A stretch of DNA of 64,000 nucleotides from Roseobacter fucihabitans. GTDB lineage: Bacteria; Pseudomonadota; Alphaproteobacteria; Rhodobacterales; Rhodobacteraceae. Of this stretch, positions 25,933 through 34,744 are shown piece after piece (the stretch's first letter is position 1; each line of letters begins with the position of its first letter). The stretch spans positions 17,014 to 81,013 of the forward strand of contig NZ_CP143426.1 in the NCBI RefSeq assembly GCF_014337925.2. Reading direction: 5' to 3'. The notes under the pieces are model-generated. The model was not told the origin of the DNA and searched no databases. It saw only the letters and a list, made by a program, of their open reading frames with translations. A program made the position numbers and the translations under genes.

Positions 25933-27285
25933 TTACCCAAGTAAGACCTTGCCCTCCGGATAGCGGACACGCGGCGATGCGCGTGTCGCCAACAGAAAGC
26001 CAAGCGTGAGCGGCCCCAATCGGCCGATGAACATGATCATGATGATGACCATGCGCCCAAAGGTATCCAATTCGGCTGTCGCACCCCGCGACAGGCCGAC
26101 CGTGCCAAAGGCAGAGGCCACTTCAAACAGCAGATCAAGGAAATCGCCCTGATACGTCAGCGACATCAGGAACAGGCCCGTCAGGATGATGAACAGGCTC
26201 AGCGCCACCAGGGCCAGAACCTTGATGATCTCTTCCATCGCAAGGCTGCGCCCGAAGATATGCAAGCGGTCTCTTTGCTGCAGGAACGCCACTGTGGCCA
26301 ACGCAAGCACGATCAATGTCGTAACCTTGATTCCACCAGCGGTGGATGTGGGACCACCGCCAATGATCATCAAAGTCATCGTCATGATGGTGGTGCCGTC
26401 GTGCATTTGGGCATAATCAAGCGTGTTGAAACCGGCGGTACGCGGTGTCACCGCCTGAAACCAGCTGGCAAGCAGTTTCGCGCCAAAGCTGTCCAAACCA
26501 GCCAAAGTGTTGGGGTTTGACCACTCCATCAGGGCGAACCCAATCCATCCGGCCAAAATCAGGGCGCCCGTCCCTACCAGCATCAGTTTGCTGTGCAGGG
26601 CCAGCCTGTGCCACGACCTGACGCGAAACAGATCGATCAGGACAATGAAACCAAGCCCACCGATGATAAACATCAGGCTGATCGTGATGTTTATCGTGGG
26701 ACTGCAAACATAGCCGCTTAAGCTATCGCTGAACAGGGAAAATCCGGCATTGTTAAAGGCGGAGATCGCATGGAAAAGCGCCTGCCAGAAACCATGTGAC
26801 CACCCGAATTCGGGAACAAAAACAAACATAAGGACGGCTGTACCAAGCGTCTGGCAGATTGCGGCGACGATAAAAACGATCCGCACCAGTGCCCCCAACT
26901 CGGACAAGGAAACTTGCCCCACCTCGTCACGCAGAACAATGCGTTGCGGCAGTGCGACAGCGATGCCCAGCATCGACAGCAACAGCACCGCAAAGGTCAT
27001 CAACCCCAAGCCGCCCAACTGGATCAGAACCGCTATGATGATCTGTCCCAAAAGCGCGTAAGCGCTGCCCGTATCAACCACCACCAATCCTGTGACAGTG
27101 ACCGCAGACGCGGCTGTGAACAAAGCGTCGCCGAATGTAACAGTGCCGTTGTTGCTGATCGGGAGCCACAGCAAAGCTGCGCCTAGCAGAATGAAGATCC
27201 CGTAAACAAACGCCAGTATCGCGGGGGGGCTCAGAAGCCGGCTATCGACTGACAGCCGGAAAGATCGACGCAGCCTTGCCATCAA
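25933..27285 (-). CDS. TrkH/KtrB-type potassium transporter
   Basis: The 450-residue membrane protein has four pore repeats characteristic of the SKT superfamily. Selectivity-filter segments are visible, including SAVTVTGLVV, HAISAFNNAGFS, AVTPRTAGFNT and ASAFGTVGLSRG. The filter glycines are conserved, so K+ or Na+/K+ selectivity is likely. It overlaps the upstream TrkA-type gene by 4 bp (ATGA), giving a KtrAB-like unit important in osmotic adjustment. Confidence 0.92.
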   Translation of the reverse strand: MMARLRRSFRLSVDSRLLSPPAILAFVYGIFILLGAALLWLPISNNGTVTFGDALFTAASAVTVTGLVVVDTGSAYALLGQIIIAVLIQLGGLGLMTFAVLLLSMLGIAVALPQRIVLRDEVGQVSLSELGALVRIVFIVAAICQTLGTAVLMFVFVPEFGWSHGFWQALFHAISAFNNAGFSLFSDSLSGYVCSPTINITISLMFIIGGLGFIVLIDLFRVRSWHRLALHSKLMLVGTGALILAGWIGFALMEWSNPNTLAGLDSFGAKLLASWFQAVTPRTAGFNTLDYAQMHDGTTIMTMTLMIIGGGPTSTAGGIKVTTLIVLALATVAFLQQRDRLHIFGRSLAMEEIIKVLALVALSLFIILTGLFLMSLTYQGDFLDLLFEVASAFGTVGLSRGATAELDTFGRMVIIMIMFIGRLGPLTLGFLLATRASPRVRYPEGKVLLG

Positions 27286-27944
27286 AACCGTCCGGCAAAA
27301 TCGCGCAGGTCTTGGCGTTTGCCCAAGAGCAGCAAAAGATCATCTTTGCGCAGTTCGCAAGACGCGCCATCATGGCCCAGAAACTCTGAGCCGCGCATCA
27401 CACCGACGCAGCGCAGATTATACTGCGATTTATAGGGCAAGGATTCGAGTGTCTTGCCCTCAAGCTGTTCGGGGATCGTAAAGTTGACGATGTGATAACC
27501 GTTGCCAAGGCTGATGTAATCGCGCACGAGCGGATTGTGCAGCACCTGTGCTACGTGCTGCCCTACTTCTTTTTCGGGATGCACAACGCGGTCAACGCCT
27601 AGTCGTGACAAGATACGATGATGGTTTTTAGACGTCGCTTTGGCCCAGATTTTGGGCACACCAATGACCTTCAGGTTGATGGCCGCGACACTGCTTGCTT
27701 CAATTTCACTGCCGATCGCGATCATCGCAATATCGCAGTCACCCAAAGCAGCCTCGCGGAGCGCTTGCTCATCGCGCACATCAAGGATCATCGCCTGATG
27801 CAAGTCATCGGCATAGCGCGCAACGCGCTGTTCATCGATATCAATCCCAATGACATGGTTTCCAAACCGGGCCAATTCTTGCGCGACACTTCCGCCAAAA
27901 TTACCTAACCCGATGACAACGATCGTTTGTGAGGACGCAGCCAT
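27282..27944 (-). CDS. TrkA/KtrA-type potassium channel regulatory subunit
   Basis: This 220-residue cytosolic protein has an N-terminal RCK_N Rossmann domain (VVIGLGNFGGSVAQELARFG, then the adenine-binding acidic residue in VIGIDIDEQRV) and a C-terminal RCK_C domain (about 145-220). It would bind ADP/ATP or NAD(H) and gate the TrkH partner. ATG 27944 is chosen because homology starts there (MAASSQTIVVIG). It overlaps the channel gene by 4 bp. Confidence 0.92.
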   Translation of the reverse strand: MAASSQTIVVIGLGNFGGSVAQELARFGNHVIGIDIDEQRVARYADDLHQAMILDVRDEQALREAALGDCDIAMIAIGSEIEASSVAAINLKVIGVPKIWAKATSKNHHRILSRLGVDRVVHPEKEVGQHVAQVLHNPLVRDYISLGNGYHIVNFTIPEQLEGKTLESLPYKSQYNLRCVGVMRGSEFLGHDGASCELRKDDLLLLLGKRQDLRDFAGRF

Positions 27945-28029
27945 GACGGCTCCTTTGCGAGAAACATTGATTGCCGATAATGAGTAACGCCTCGACCGAC
28001 TGAATAGTTCCCGGATCAAGCCCACACCT

Positions 28030-28202
28030 TAGTTGTTTTCGGACTGCCTGCGTTAGTTGGACCAAAATTGCTGTAGTTCTCGGGAACCATCTCGCTTTGC
28101 TTGGCGTCAATTTTGCATAGAGACTATTGTCCCTGTCTCAATTCTGGAACTTCCGGAAGCTGATGGCCTGCCACATCTGCTAGATGTGGCAGGCTTTTTT
28201 TT
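28030..28202 (+). ncRNA. candidate small RNA ending in a strong terminator
   Basis: No plus-strand gene lies upstream for several kilobases, yet a near-ideal intrinsic terminator points rightward at 28166-28202. The sequence before it can form a small hairpin (GAGAC 28120-28124 with GTCTC 28135-28139) and contains the palindrome TTCCGGAA. No convincing protein frame fits. I infer a short transcript starting somewhere after 28020; no clear -35/-10 pair was found, so the 5' end is a guess. Confidence 0.4.
28166..28202 (+). terminator. strong rho-independent terminator
   Basis: GCCTGCCACATCT (28166-28178) pairs perfectly over 13 bp with AGATGTGGCAGGC (28182-28194) around a GCT loop. Eight T follow (28195-28202). 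The T tract exists only on the plus strand, so it terminates rightward transcription. Confidence 0.92.
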
Positions 28203-28571
28203 GCGCTGGTCTTTGGGGCACCAGTTTTCTCTATCGAAATTCGAAATTGTATTCCCGGTCGTGCGGCTTAGGTCCCCTGATACGCATGCACCGCTAATAT
28301 TACATATGCGCGGGTGTGGATGCCCCGGGGCTGAGTTGAGCGTCGGTTGGTCTTGGAACGACTGATCAGGTGCAGTCAGGTGTCCGGCCTCATCGTTGCC
28401 GCAACACATGGCGGCGGGCCTTTATGGAGATACGCGATCCGGGTCCCAATCACTTATGCGGCCTCATTCATGGCCACGCGCATATTCTGGGTATTCCGAG
28501 TCAATCTCTTGATCCGTGTTCCGTAACTTTCCGTCGTCCTTTCAGTCCTGCCGGTATCCGATGCCGTTAAC
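28203..28571. other. gap between the terminator and the IS110 transposase
   Basis: No gene is supported. The part after about 28440 is probably the noncoding end of the IS110 element: CAATCACTTATGCG at about 28448 resembles ATCCATCACTTATGCG near 29669 on the other side of the transposase. The element termini could not be fixed. Confidence 0.35.
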
Positions 28572-29594
28572 TCACACGGCAGCTCGAATTTCGTAATTCT
28601 TCTCTGTTACCATCATGGCCCACAGTTGTCGCGCCATCCGATTTGCAAGCGCCACAGCAAAAAGCATGCGTGGTTTCCTCTTCAGCATATTGGCAAGCCA
28701 GGGATCATCGCAACGGCCTTTTCGCTCGGACGCGCTGATCACGGACATTGCGCCCGTCACGAGTAATCGCCGGATGTCACGCTGCCCCATCTTTGTAATC
28801 CTGCCGAGGCGCTCTTTGCCTCCGGTCGAATTCTGTCGCGGCACAAGCCCCAGCCAAGCCGCAAAACCACGGCCATGGTCGAAACTTTTGGCAGGTGGGC
28901 AGAAGGCTTCGATTGCTACTGCTGTAATGGGACCCACACCTGGCATCGTTCGCAAACGTTTAGCGTCAGGCGACGCCTGAGCAATCTTTTTCAAGGTCTT
29001 ATCAATCGTGGCCACTTTATCTGTTAGGGTTTAAATATCCTCTGCCATGAGCTGAACCATTTGGAAAACTGGCCCAGGCAAGTCTTCTGAGCACTGCACT
29101 GCAGCCGCAACCATTCGCGCCACGCTCGCTCGAGATGAGGGCAAAAGGACACCGTACTCGGCGAGGTGGCCATGCATCGCATTGATGAGCTGTGTGCGTT
29201 GACGCAGGTAAAGGTCGCGGCTTCGAAACATAACCGCCTGCGCTTGCTGCTGCTTCGTTTTCACAGCGACACAGCTCATGGACGGCCGCAAGGCTGCCTC
29301 GACGATAGCTTCAGCGTCCACCGCATCGTTCTTGTGCCGTTTCACGAAGGGTTTCACATAGTTTGGTGGGATAAGGCGAACTGTGTGACCGGCTTCTTCC
29401 GCCTCACGCCCCCAATGATGGGCCGTCGCACAAGCTTCCATAGCAATCGTGCACTTTGGTGTCTCGCCTAGGAATTTGATGAACTGGGGCCGGCTAAGTT
29501 TCATGCGAAACAGAACATGCCCTGCCCTGTCCGATCCGTGTATTTGAAACACACGTTTGGCCAAGTCGACCCCGATGATGTGAAGTTCTTCCAT
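28572..29594 (-). pseudogene. IS110-family transposase interrupted by one stop codon
   Basis: The first part (29594-29034) gives the DEDD RuvC-like domain, starting MEELHIIGVDLAKRVFQIHG, with VRLIPPNYVKPFVKRHKNDAVDAEAIVEAA cited by its core KNDAVDAEAI. The second part (to 28572) gives the transposase_20 domain with MPGVGPITAVAIEAF and FAAWLGLVPRQNSTGGK. They are in the same frame, separated only by TAA at 29031-29033, probably from a CAA glutamine codon. Without readthrough the element cannot make full transposase. Confidence 0.9.
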
Positions 29595-29973
29595 GTCGTC
29601 CTCCTTTGGTTCCTGACCAGTCTTGGCCCGATCGGTTCAATTGTGAACCGGCAGGAGGGGCATCCAATCCATCACTTATGCGAATTAATATCGTCGCCAT
29701 GGCTCAATTTGGTCTTCAGCTTCCATTCCAATGCTGAAAGCCGAATAGGCTGAAAATCCCTTCCTTACTCCTAGGTGGCCTGTGAAGCCCTATGCCTTGA
29801 GGACTGGCAAGCGGACGAGGACCTTTGCGGCGTATGGGGCGAACGGCCAGTTTAACATTTATTGAAGCGAAAACTAATGTGTAGCGCAGTCTAATAACTG
29901 GACATTTACAAGTTTATCGCCATATATATGTTGTTGGTGGCATTTTGCTACCTTTTCGAAGGATGGAGTTGTT
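29595..29973. other. IS110 upstream region and promoter area of the toxin-antitoxin pair
   Basis: The left part is noncoding IS110 sequence. From about 29880 the DNA is AT-rich and leads into the antitoxin start; GAAGGATGG before ATG 29974 gives a ribosome site. I see no further gene. Confidence 0.4.
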
Positions 29974-30324
29974 ATGGCCCAATCTATCAAGCTGTCCGAT
30001 GATGTTATGTCAGTCGTGCGCCGTGAGTCCGGTTTGCAGAGCCGGTCCGTTGCGGGGCAAATCACCCATTGGATCAACATCGGTCGCGCCATCGAGCAAT
30101 CGAGCGCGTTTGACTATCAACATATTAATGCCGCTCTTGCAGGGGAGTTGTCTCCGGATGAGTTGGGCGCTGAAGAGCAAGAAGTCTGGTTTGCGCAGTT
30201 TGCTGACGAAATGACCGCGCCGTCTGATCAAGAAGAAGCGTTTTTTGCGCAACGTCGTCAGCTGGGCCGTGGTGTTGGGCTGAATGACAAAGGCGAATTG
30301 GTTTACCCTGAGGCCGCAGCCTGA
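29974..30324 (+). CDS. ParD-like antitoxin
   Basis: The 116-residue protein's first 50 residues (MAQSIKLSDDVMSVVRRESG, then RSVAGQITHWINIGRAIE) form a ribbon-helix-helix-like DNA-binding domain of the ParD-like antitoxin family. The C-terminal half is acidic and ends GRGVGLNDKGELVYPEAA, a likely toxin-binding tail. It is followed after 2 bp by a zeta-type toxin gene, so the two are translationally linked. Autoregulation of the operon by the antitoxin is expected from the family. Confidence 0.82.
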   Translation: MAQSIKLSDDVMSVVRRESGLQSRSVAGQITHWINIGRAIEQSSAFDYQHINAALAGELSPDELGAEEQEVWFAQFADEMTAPSDQEEAFFAQRRQLGRGVGLNDKGELVYPEAAA

Positions 30325-30326
30325 GC

Positions 30327-30926
30327 GTGGCCCCTGCCCCGCGTCCAACCCTTGTGATGCTGGCAGGTCCAAACGGATCAGGCAAATCCACGCTTTATGA
30401 GACGCGGATCGCGCAAAATTTTGCCGTCCCGTTCATCAACGCGGACATCATCCAGCGCGATGAACTGAAGGACGGTGATGTGAATGCTGCTTATAAAGCG
30501 GCACAAATCGCCACCGAGCGCCGTGCATCCCTGATGGTGGATCGCAAGAGCTTTGCCACGGAAACCGTGTTCTCTCATCCCTCAAAGCTTGAGTTGATCA
30601 CCCAAGCCAAAACCCTTGGGTATCGCGTCATGATGTTTCATATCTCCGTCGCGCATCCTGACCTATCCGTCGCCCGTGTTGGTGAGCGGGTCATTGAGGG
30701 CGGTCATCCCGTACCCGAAGAGAAAATCAGAAATCGATATGATCGCTCCGGCCCCCTGATCCGCCAAGCCATTCTGGCCAGCGATATCGGTCACGTCTTT
30801 GACAATTCCCAGCTGAACCAACCTCCGGTGCGGGCGTTGTCATTCACAAACGGAACCCTCACCTTTGCCTTGCCGCAGCTTCCCGATTGGGTACTCGATC
30901 TCTACGCGGATGACTTAGTTCTGTAG
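30327..30926 (+). CDS. zeta toxin family protein (P-loop kinase)
   Basis: The 199-residue protein has the Walker A motif GPNGSGKSTLY at about residues 14-24, then PFINADIIQRDEL, the conserved RASLMVDRKSFATETVFSHP region (zeta-type substrate and base residues), and RVGERVIEGGHPVPEEKIRNRY. Zeta toxins phosphorylate UDP-N-acetylglucosamine to block wall synthesis; related kinases may use other targets. It starts with GTG. The pairing with a ParD-like rather than an epsilon antitoxin is noteworthy. Confidence 0.87.
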   Translation: MAPAPRPTLVMLAGPNGSGKSTLYETRIAQNFAVPFINADIIQRDELKDGDVNAAYKAAQIATERRASLMVDRKSFATETVFSHPSKLELITQAKTLGYRVMMFHISVAHPDLSVARVGERVIEGGHPVPEEKIRNRYDRSGPLIRQAILASDIGHVFDNSQLNQPPVRALSFTNGTLTFALPQLPDWVLDLYADDLVL

Positions 30927-30934
30927 ATCAGCAT

Positions 30935-31145
30935 ATTGGCAAGCCAATGTTCTTTTTGTTCTGAAGCACTGATCACTGGTATGCGTCAGTCATAGGTAAT
31001 CGTCGGACGTCACGCTGCCCCTTCTTGGTAATCGTTGCCACCTTGTTTGTAAGCTCTTCGATATCTTGTCCCACGCGTTGAGCCATCTCGAAAACTGGCG
31101 CAGGCAAGTCTTCAGACCAGTCTCTAGCCGCAGCAACGATGCTAT
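30935..31145 (-). mobile_element. decayed remnant of an IS110-family transposase
   Basis: Sequence blocks match, with many changes and a large internal deletion, the IS110 gene at 28572-29594 in the same orientation. TCAGCATATTGGCAAGCCA corresponds to about 28682, GGACGTCACGCTGCCCC to about 28775, and GGCGCAGGCAAGTCTTC to about 29070. No reading frame survives. With the fuller IS110 copy it brackets the toxin-antitoxin pair in direct orientation. Confidence 0.75.
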
Positions 31146-31202
31146 ATTTCTGGGAATTACATAATGTGGACGGCCTACTTCGCCCTTGGTATCTTATCGA
31201 AG

Positions 31203-32726
31203 CTATTCTTGGTCCTTCAACGCATCTGCCAGAAACTTGGCAAATGGCACGATGTCCTCACGAACGCTCGCAGCTTCCAGCGCAGCCATGTAAGCGGCGC
31301 GATTGTCGACTTTGATCACCGTCCATGGTTGTCCTGCTGCAGCCAACATCACATTCATCAAGAACCGAGCCGTACGGCCGTTCCCATCTAAGAACGGATG
31401 TATGAATACAAAGATGAAATGACCAAGCACCACACGAACCGCGGGATTGGTTTCTGCCTGCAGAAGTTCGAAAAACACAGGCATACATTCGCGGACGGCT
31501 TCGACGTTCATCGGCACATGCTGAGAGCCGCGAATGTAGACTGGCGCGTTTCGATAGCCCGCAAGCTGCGCCGCCTTCAATATGCCCGCCCCCACAGATG
31601 GTGTGAACAACGCCCGGTACCATGCTGTCAGATCACGCTCTGCGACGTCCCCAACATCTTCACCTTCGAGAACGGCGCGCACGCTCTCACGTACGCTTTG
31701 AAACGCCTCCCAATAGCCGCGTGCCGCAAGTGCATCTTTCATCGCAAGATCTTCTTTGTCCCCATCCGGGTCCCAACCTCCTGAGCGCACTTTCTCAATC
31801 AGTTCGGGTGAGACCCGATAGCCCTCGATGGACAGCGAATGATAGGCATCGGTCACATAGATTTCATCCATCGCTGTCAGATAGGCTTCGGCATCATTTG
31901 TGACCGGCTGAGCAGCAGGAAAATGCGCAATCACTGTTTCGCGCATCGCTTCCCACTTCAACCGGATGCGGTGTACATGCGGTGACGTTTCCCGCCCGGC
32001 ATTGAGGACAGTCACGCTTTCCGAAAACGGATCGCTCATCCGCACATCATGTGACGCCGCTTTCATAGATGAGACGATTTCGTCGGCAATTCTCGTCTTG
32101 CCAATACTTCGAAACGCCCCTGCCAATCGACCTGCTGCGCTCGTGTGCCCGCCCTCCAGAAGCCGGGCCAGGAGGGCAGAAGCATCTGGTATAATCGCTA
32201 GGATCGTCCGCGCATCTGTCGCGTTCTGTTTGAAGAAGTTTTCAGGAACGAGGATCAATGCCTCTTCTATTGAGAACAGGCGTAACCCATCTTTGACGAC
32301 AAGCGCGTCTCCCTTCGCAAACGTCGCACGGGTCTCGAAGATAGAGGTCTTGTGTGGGAAGTCCGTCTTCATGTTCCCTGCCTTGGGTGCGCGGACGAGC
32401 AGCTGCACCGGGACTGCCGTATCGCCTGCATGCAACTTCAGGGATTGCTCGGGTGACAACGACCAATCTTCGCCAAACCGATCCGAGAGATATTGGGCAC
32501 AGAACGCCCAGAAAGAAGTGTACCAAGCGGTGCTTTCACCAACGCGTTCGTCAGGCCGGGACATGATGTACCAGCCCTTGATCACTTCCTTGATAAATCC
32601 AGCCTTAAGAAGCCGTTCCCTATGGGTCCGGGTTAAGTCACTAGATCGAATAGCTATGACACCTTTTGACTGTAGAACATGCAGGACCTCTAAAGATTGC
32701 GCTAGCTTCTCCGCTGCGATCACCAT
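31203..32726 (-). CDS. Fic-family AMP-transferase with AbiEi-like N-terminal part
   Basis: The 507-residue protein's C-terminal Fic domain carries the full active-site motif HPFLDGNGRTAR (about residues 436-447). The inhibitory-helix motif SLSIEG (S-x-x-x-E-G) lies about 140 residues earlier, which marks a self-inhibited class II Fic protein. The first 230 residues (VLQSKGVIAIRSSDL, then GWYIMSRPDERVGEST, then LARLLEGGHTSAAGRLAGAF) resemble the winged-helix AbiEi/antitoxin-type region that accompanies Fic in many bacteria. It is alone in its operon, under a repeat-rich promoter at 32755-32838. Confidence 0.88.
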   Translation of the reverse strand: MVIAAEKLAQSLEVLHVLQSKGVIAIRSSDLTRTHRERLLKAGFIKEVIKGWYIMSRPDERVGESTAWYTSFWAFCAQYLSDRFGEDWSLSPEQSLKLHAGDTAVPVQLLVRAPKAGNMKTDFPHKTSIFETRATFAKGDALVVKDGLRLFSIEEALILVPENFFKQNATDARTILAIIPDASALLARLLEGGHTSAAGRLAGAFRSIGKTRIADEIVSSMKAASHDVRMSDPFSESVTVLNAGRETSPHVHRIRLKWEAMRETVIAHFPAAQPVTNDAEAYLTAMDEIYVTDAYHSLSIEGYRVSPELIEKVRSGGWDPDGDKEDLAMKDALAARGYWEAFQSVRESVRAVLEGEDVGDVAERDLTAWYRALFTPSVGAGILKAAQLAGYRNAPVYIRGSQHVPMNVEAVRECMPVFFELLQAETNPAVRVVLGHFIFVFIHPFLDGNGRTARFLMNVMLAAAGQPWTVIKVDNRAAYMAALEAASVREDIVPFAKFLADALKDQE

Positions 32727-32754
32727 GTGGCAAACTCCTCGCCCGTTCGACCTC

Positions 32755-32838
32755 TAGGGTTTGAAGCTGTAGCGTATTTAGGTTTTGATGTCGATCAATT
32801 TTTAGGTTTTTACGTTGTGTGGCTTATAGGGTATTAAG
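32755..32838 (-). promoter_or_regulatory. four direct repeats at exact 24-bp spacing upstream of fic
   Basis: TAGG(G/T)TTT-type units begin at 32755 (TAGGGTTTGAAG), 32779 (TAGGTTTTGATG), 32803 (TAGGTTTTTACG) and 32827 (TAGGGTATTAAG). The spacing is exactly 24 bp each time and the region is AT-rich. The array starts about 30 bp before the fic start codon, where the promoter must lie, so it is probably an operator read cooperatively. The DNA-binding N-terminal region of the Fic protein itself is a candidate ligand. Confidence 0.7.
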
Positions 32839-32997
32839 CTACATCAAGCAAAAGACTGCACCAACATGTCATCACTGATGTACAAATATACGTTTTTTGC
32901 GCTGCGCAAGAACACGTAATCTCTGTCAATCAATATTGCGCTTCCACTGCCTCACTGAACCTCTTTCAAGGTCAAGTGCCTTATTATCGAGCGAGCT

Positions 32998-33218
32998 TTA
33001 ATCCTCTATGCCGCTTACCCCCGCATCCTCCAACTGCTCTCTGTCCGGCAGATCGCGCAAGCTTTCGAGATCAAACACAACGAGGAACTTCTCCGTCGTC
33101 ACGAAGGTATACGGCGCACCTCTGCGGGGACTGCGCGGCCCGGTAGCAATGAGATCCCGCGCATGCAGCCGCCCAATCAAATCACGGCTGATCTCCTTGC
33201 CAAAGATGTCTTTCAACC
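32998..33218 (-). pseudogene. ScpB-like chromosome-segregation protein, C-terminal fragment
   Basis: About 72 residues, including SRDLIGRLHARDLIATG, APYTFVTTEKFLVVFDLESL and RDLPDREQL, match the second winged helix of SMC-Scp complex subunit ScpB. The N-terminal half is absent. The fragment ends exactly where the tni transposon begins (33219), so transposon insertion or a linked deletion removed the 5' part. I did not find the missing part beyond the other transposon end. Confidence 0.7.
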
Positions 33219-33306
33219 TGTCATGGTAACGTTATTCGCCGGACTCTTTCGTGTTGACTACTATTTTGGTCGACTTGGTAACGCCATTCATGAGATACTC
33301 ACAGAC
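33219..33306. repeat. left (tniQ-side) transposon end
   Basis: It contains ATGGTAACGTTATTCG at 33223 and TTGGTAACGCCATTCATGAG at about 33279, two copies of the transposase-binding repeat. The tniQ stop codon lies inside the second copy. The same layout recurs, diverged, at 60737-60820. Confidence 0.72.
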
Positions 33307-33958
33307 TGCAGACGGGTGGTTTCCAAGATCATTTCTGCGCATCGCAGTAGTTCCCCTCGGTCCGCGGTTTCGCCGAGTTGGCTAATCGCCTGCTTCGCTG
33401 CAGCCAGATATTCGGACCTTGCGACGTTGGGACTGGCAGACTTGTACGCGGGGGATTGATCGCTCTTTTTCCCGGCATCTTGGCTCTGATAGTTAGGCAA
33501 GCTGCCAGCGAGCCGTATCACTTGAGCCAGAAGTTTCCGCTTATATGGAAAGGCAATGTGAAGTCTTGTTCCAGCAGTCAGATCATTGCGCACGGCGAAT
33601 GCAACCCCGAGCATGGGACGGAACAATCCAAGATGCAGAGCTTCCAGCATTGCAAAGCGCTGACTGAGGTCTCTTGAAAACAGCGTAGCGTGACGAAGTT
33701 CTGGTGCGAGAATTTGGACAACCTGTATGGTCAAATCAACGCGCCGACCGGATTGTTGGTGTCCTCGCTGATAGGCTTGCGTCAGTCGCGCGGCTCCCAA
33801 GAGCGCGCGTGTTCTTGACCGAGGAGGAAATCTGATTGTGTCTTTTTGGTCGGTGCTTACAGGCAGCAACTCGGTAAGCGTGCGGCCACGCTGCTCTGAC
33901 GCCTCATAGAGTGGGTTGATAGTGTCCACTAACGATAGTGGACATCTTGAGGGCAGAT

Positions 33959-34351
33959 ATGGCGGGTAAGAAGGGTCAAAAGAAGCGGTTTTGGTCTGAT
34001 GAGGAGAAGGTGTCGATCTGTGCGCAAACATGTGCGCCGGGGGTATCGGTAGCGCAGGTCGCGCGGCGGTACGCGATGAACACCAACCTGATCCACAAAT
34101 GGCTACGTGATCCCAAGTTTGCACCTGATCCGGAGATCATCGAAGACGAGGTTGGTGAAGCGCCATGTTTTCTGCCTGTGGAGATTGTTGACCGGCCAGG
34201 TGCTGAAGAACCGGTTCCCGCGCTTGCGGCAAATGCCACATCCGGCCATAGCGCGATTGAGATCGACATCGCGGGCGGTCATCAGCTGAGGATTGTCGGT
34301 AGCTACGATCCCGAAGCATTGGCTCGGCTCATCCGAGGTCTTTCTGCATGA
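33959..34351 (+). CDS. tnpA: IS66 TnpA accessory protein
   Basis: The 130-residue protein starts [20 protein letters not shown] and has an HTH_Tnp_1-type domain ([20 protein letters not shown]). GAGGG precedes ATG 33959. The last codons overlap tnpB by 4 bp. It is needed with TnpB and TnpC for IS66 transposition. Confidence 0.92.
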   Translation: MAGKKGQKKRFWSDEEKVSICAQTCAPGVSVAQVARRYAMNTNLIHKWLRDPKFAPDPEIIEDEVGEAPCFLPVEIVDRPGAEEPVPALAANATSGHSAIEIDIAGGHQLRIVGSYDPEALARLIRGLSA

Positions 34352-34695
34352 TCCCTGTCCCGGCGAACACGCGCGTCTGGCTGGCTGCCGGTGTGACCGA
34401 CATGCGTCGTGGGTTCACGACGTTGGCTGCGCAGGCTGAACAGACATTGAAGCAAGATCCGTTTACCGGGCATCTGTTTGTCTTTCGTGGACGGCGAGGT
34501 GATCTGATCAAGATTATCTGGTGGGACGGGCAAGGTGCATGTCTGTTCAGCAAGCGCCTGGAGAAAGGTCGGTTTGTTTGGCCGTCGGCGAAAGAGGGCA
34601 AGATCGCTCTGACCGCGGCCCAGTTGGCGATGCTGCTCGAAGGGATCGATTGGCGTTTACCACAACGCAGCTGGACACCGCTCAAGGCAGGATAA
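34348..34695 (+). CDS. tnpB: IS66 TnpB (Orf2-like) protein
   Basis: This 115-residue protein begins [20 protein letters not shown] and has the conserved [18 protein letters not shown] and [20 protein letters not shown] segments. It is full length and overlaps tnpA by 4 bp. Confidence 0.94.
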   Translation: MIPVPANTRVWLAAGVTDMRRGFTTLAAQAEQTLKQDPFTGHLFVFRGRRGDLIKIIWWDGQGACLFSKRLEKGRFVWPSAKEGKIALTAAQLAMLLEGIDWRLPQRSWTPLKAG

Positions 34696-34744
34696 ATGCG
34701 CGTGTGGGATTCCCGCCGGATCGTTGTTTTGCTATAGTCTGGCC

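Noticed and set aside
31966..32757. Plus-strand open frame of 263 codons
   Set aside because: It is antisense to the Fic gene, which has a full active site. The composition (Ser/Arg/Cys-rich) is not protein-like.
33288..34124. A 278-codon minus-strand frame as one gene
   Set aside because: Its first 80 codons are antisense IS66 sequence. Only the part below 33873 is real coding sequence, the C-terminal half of the split tniQ.
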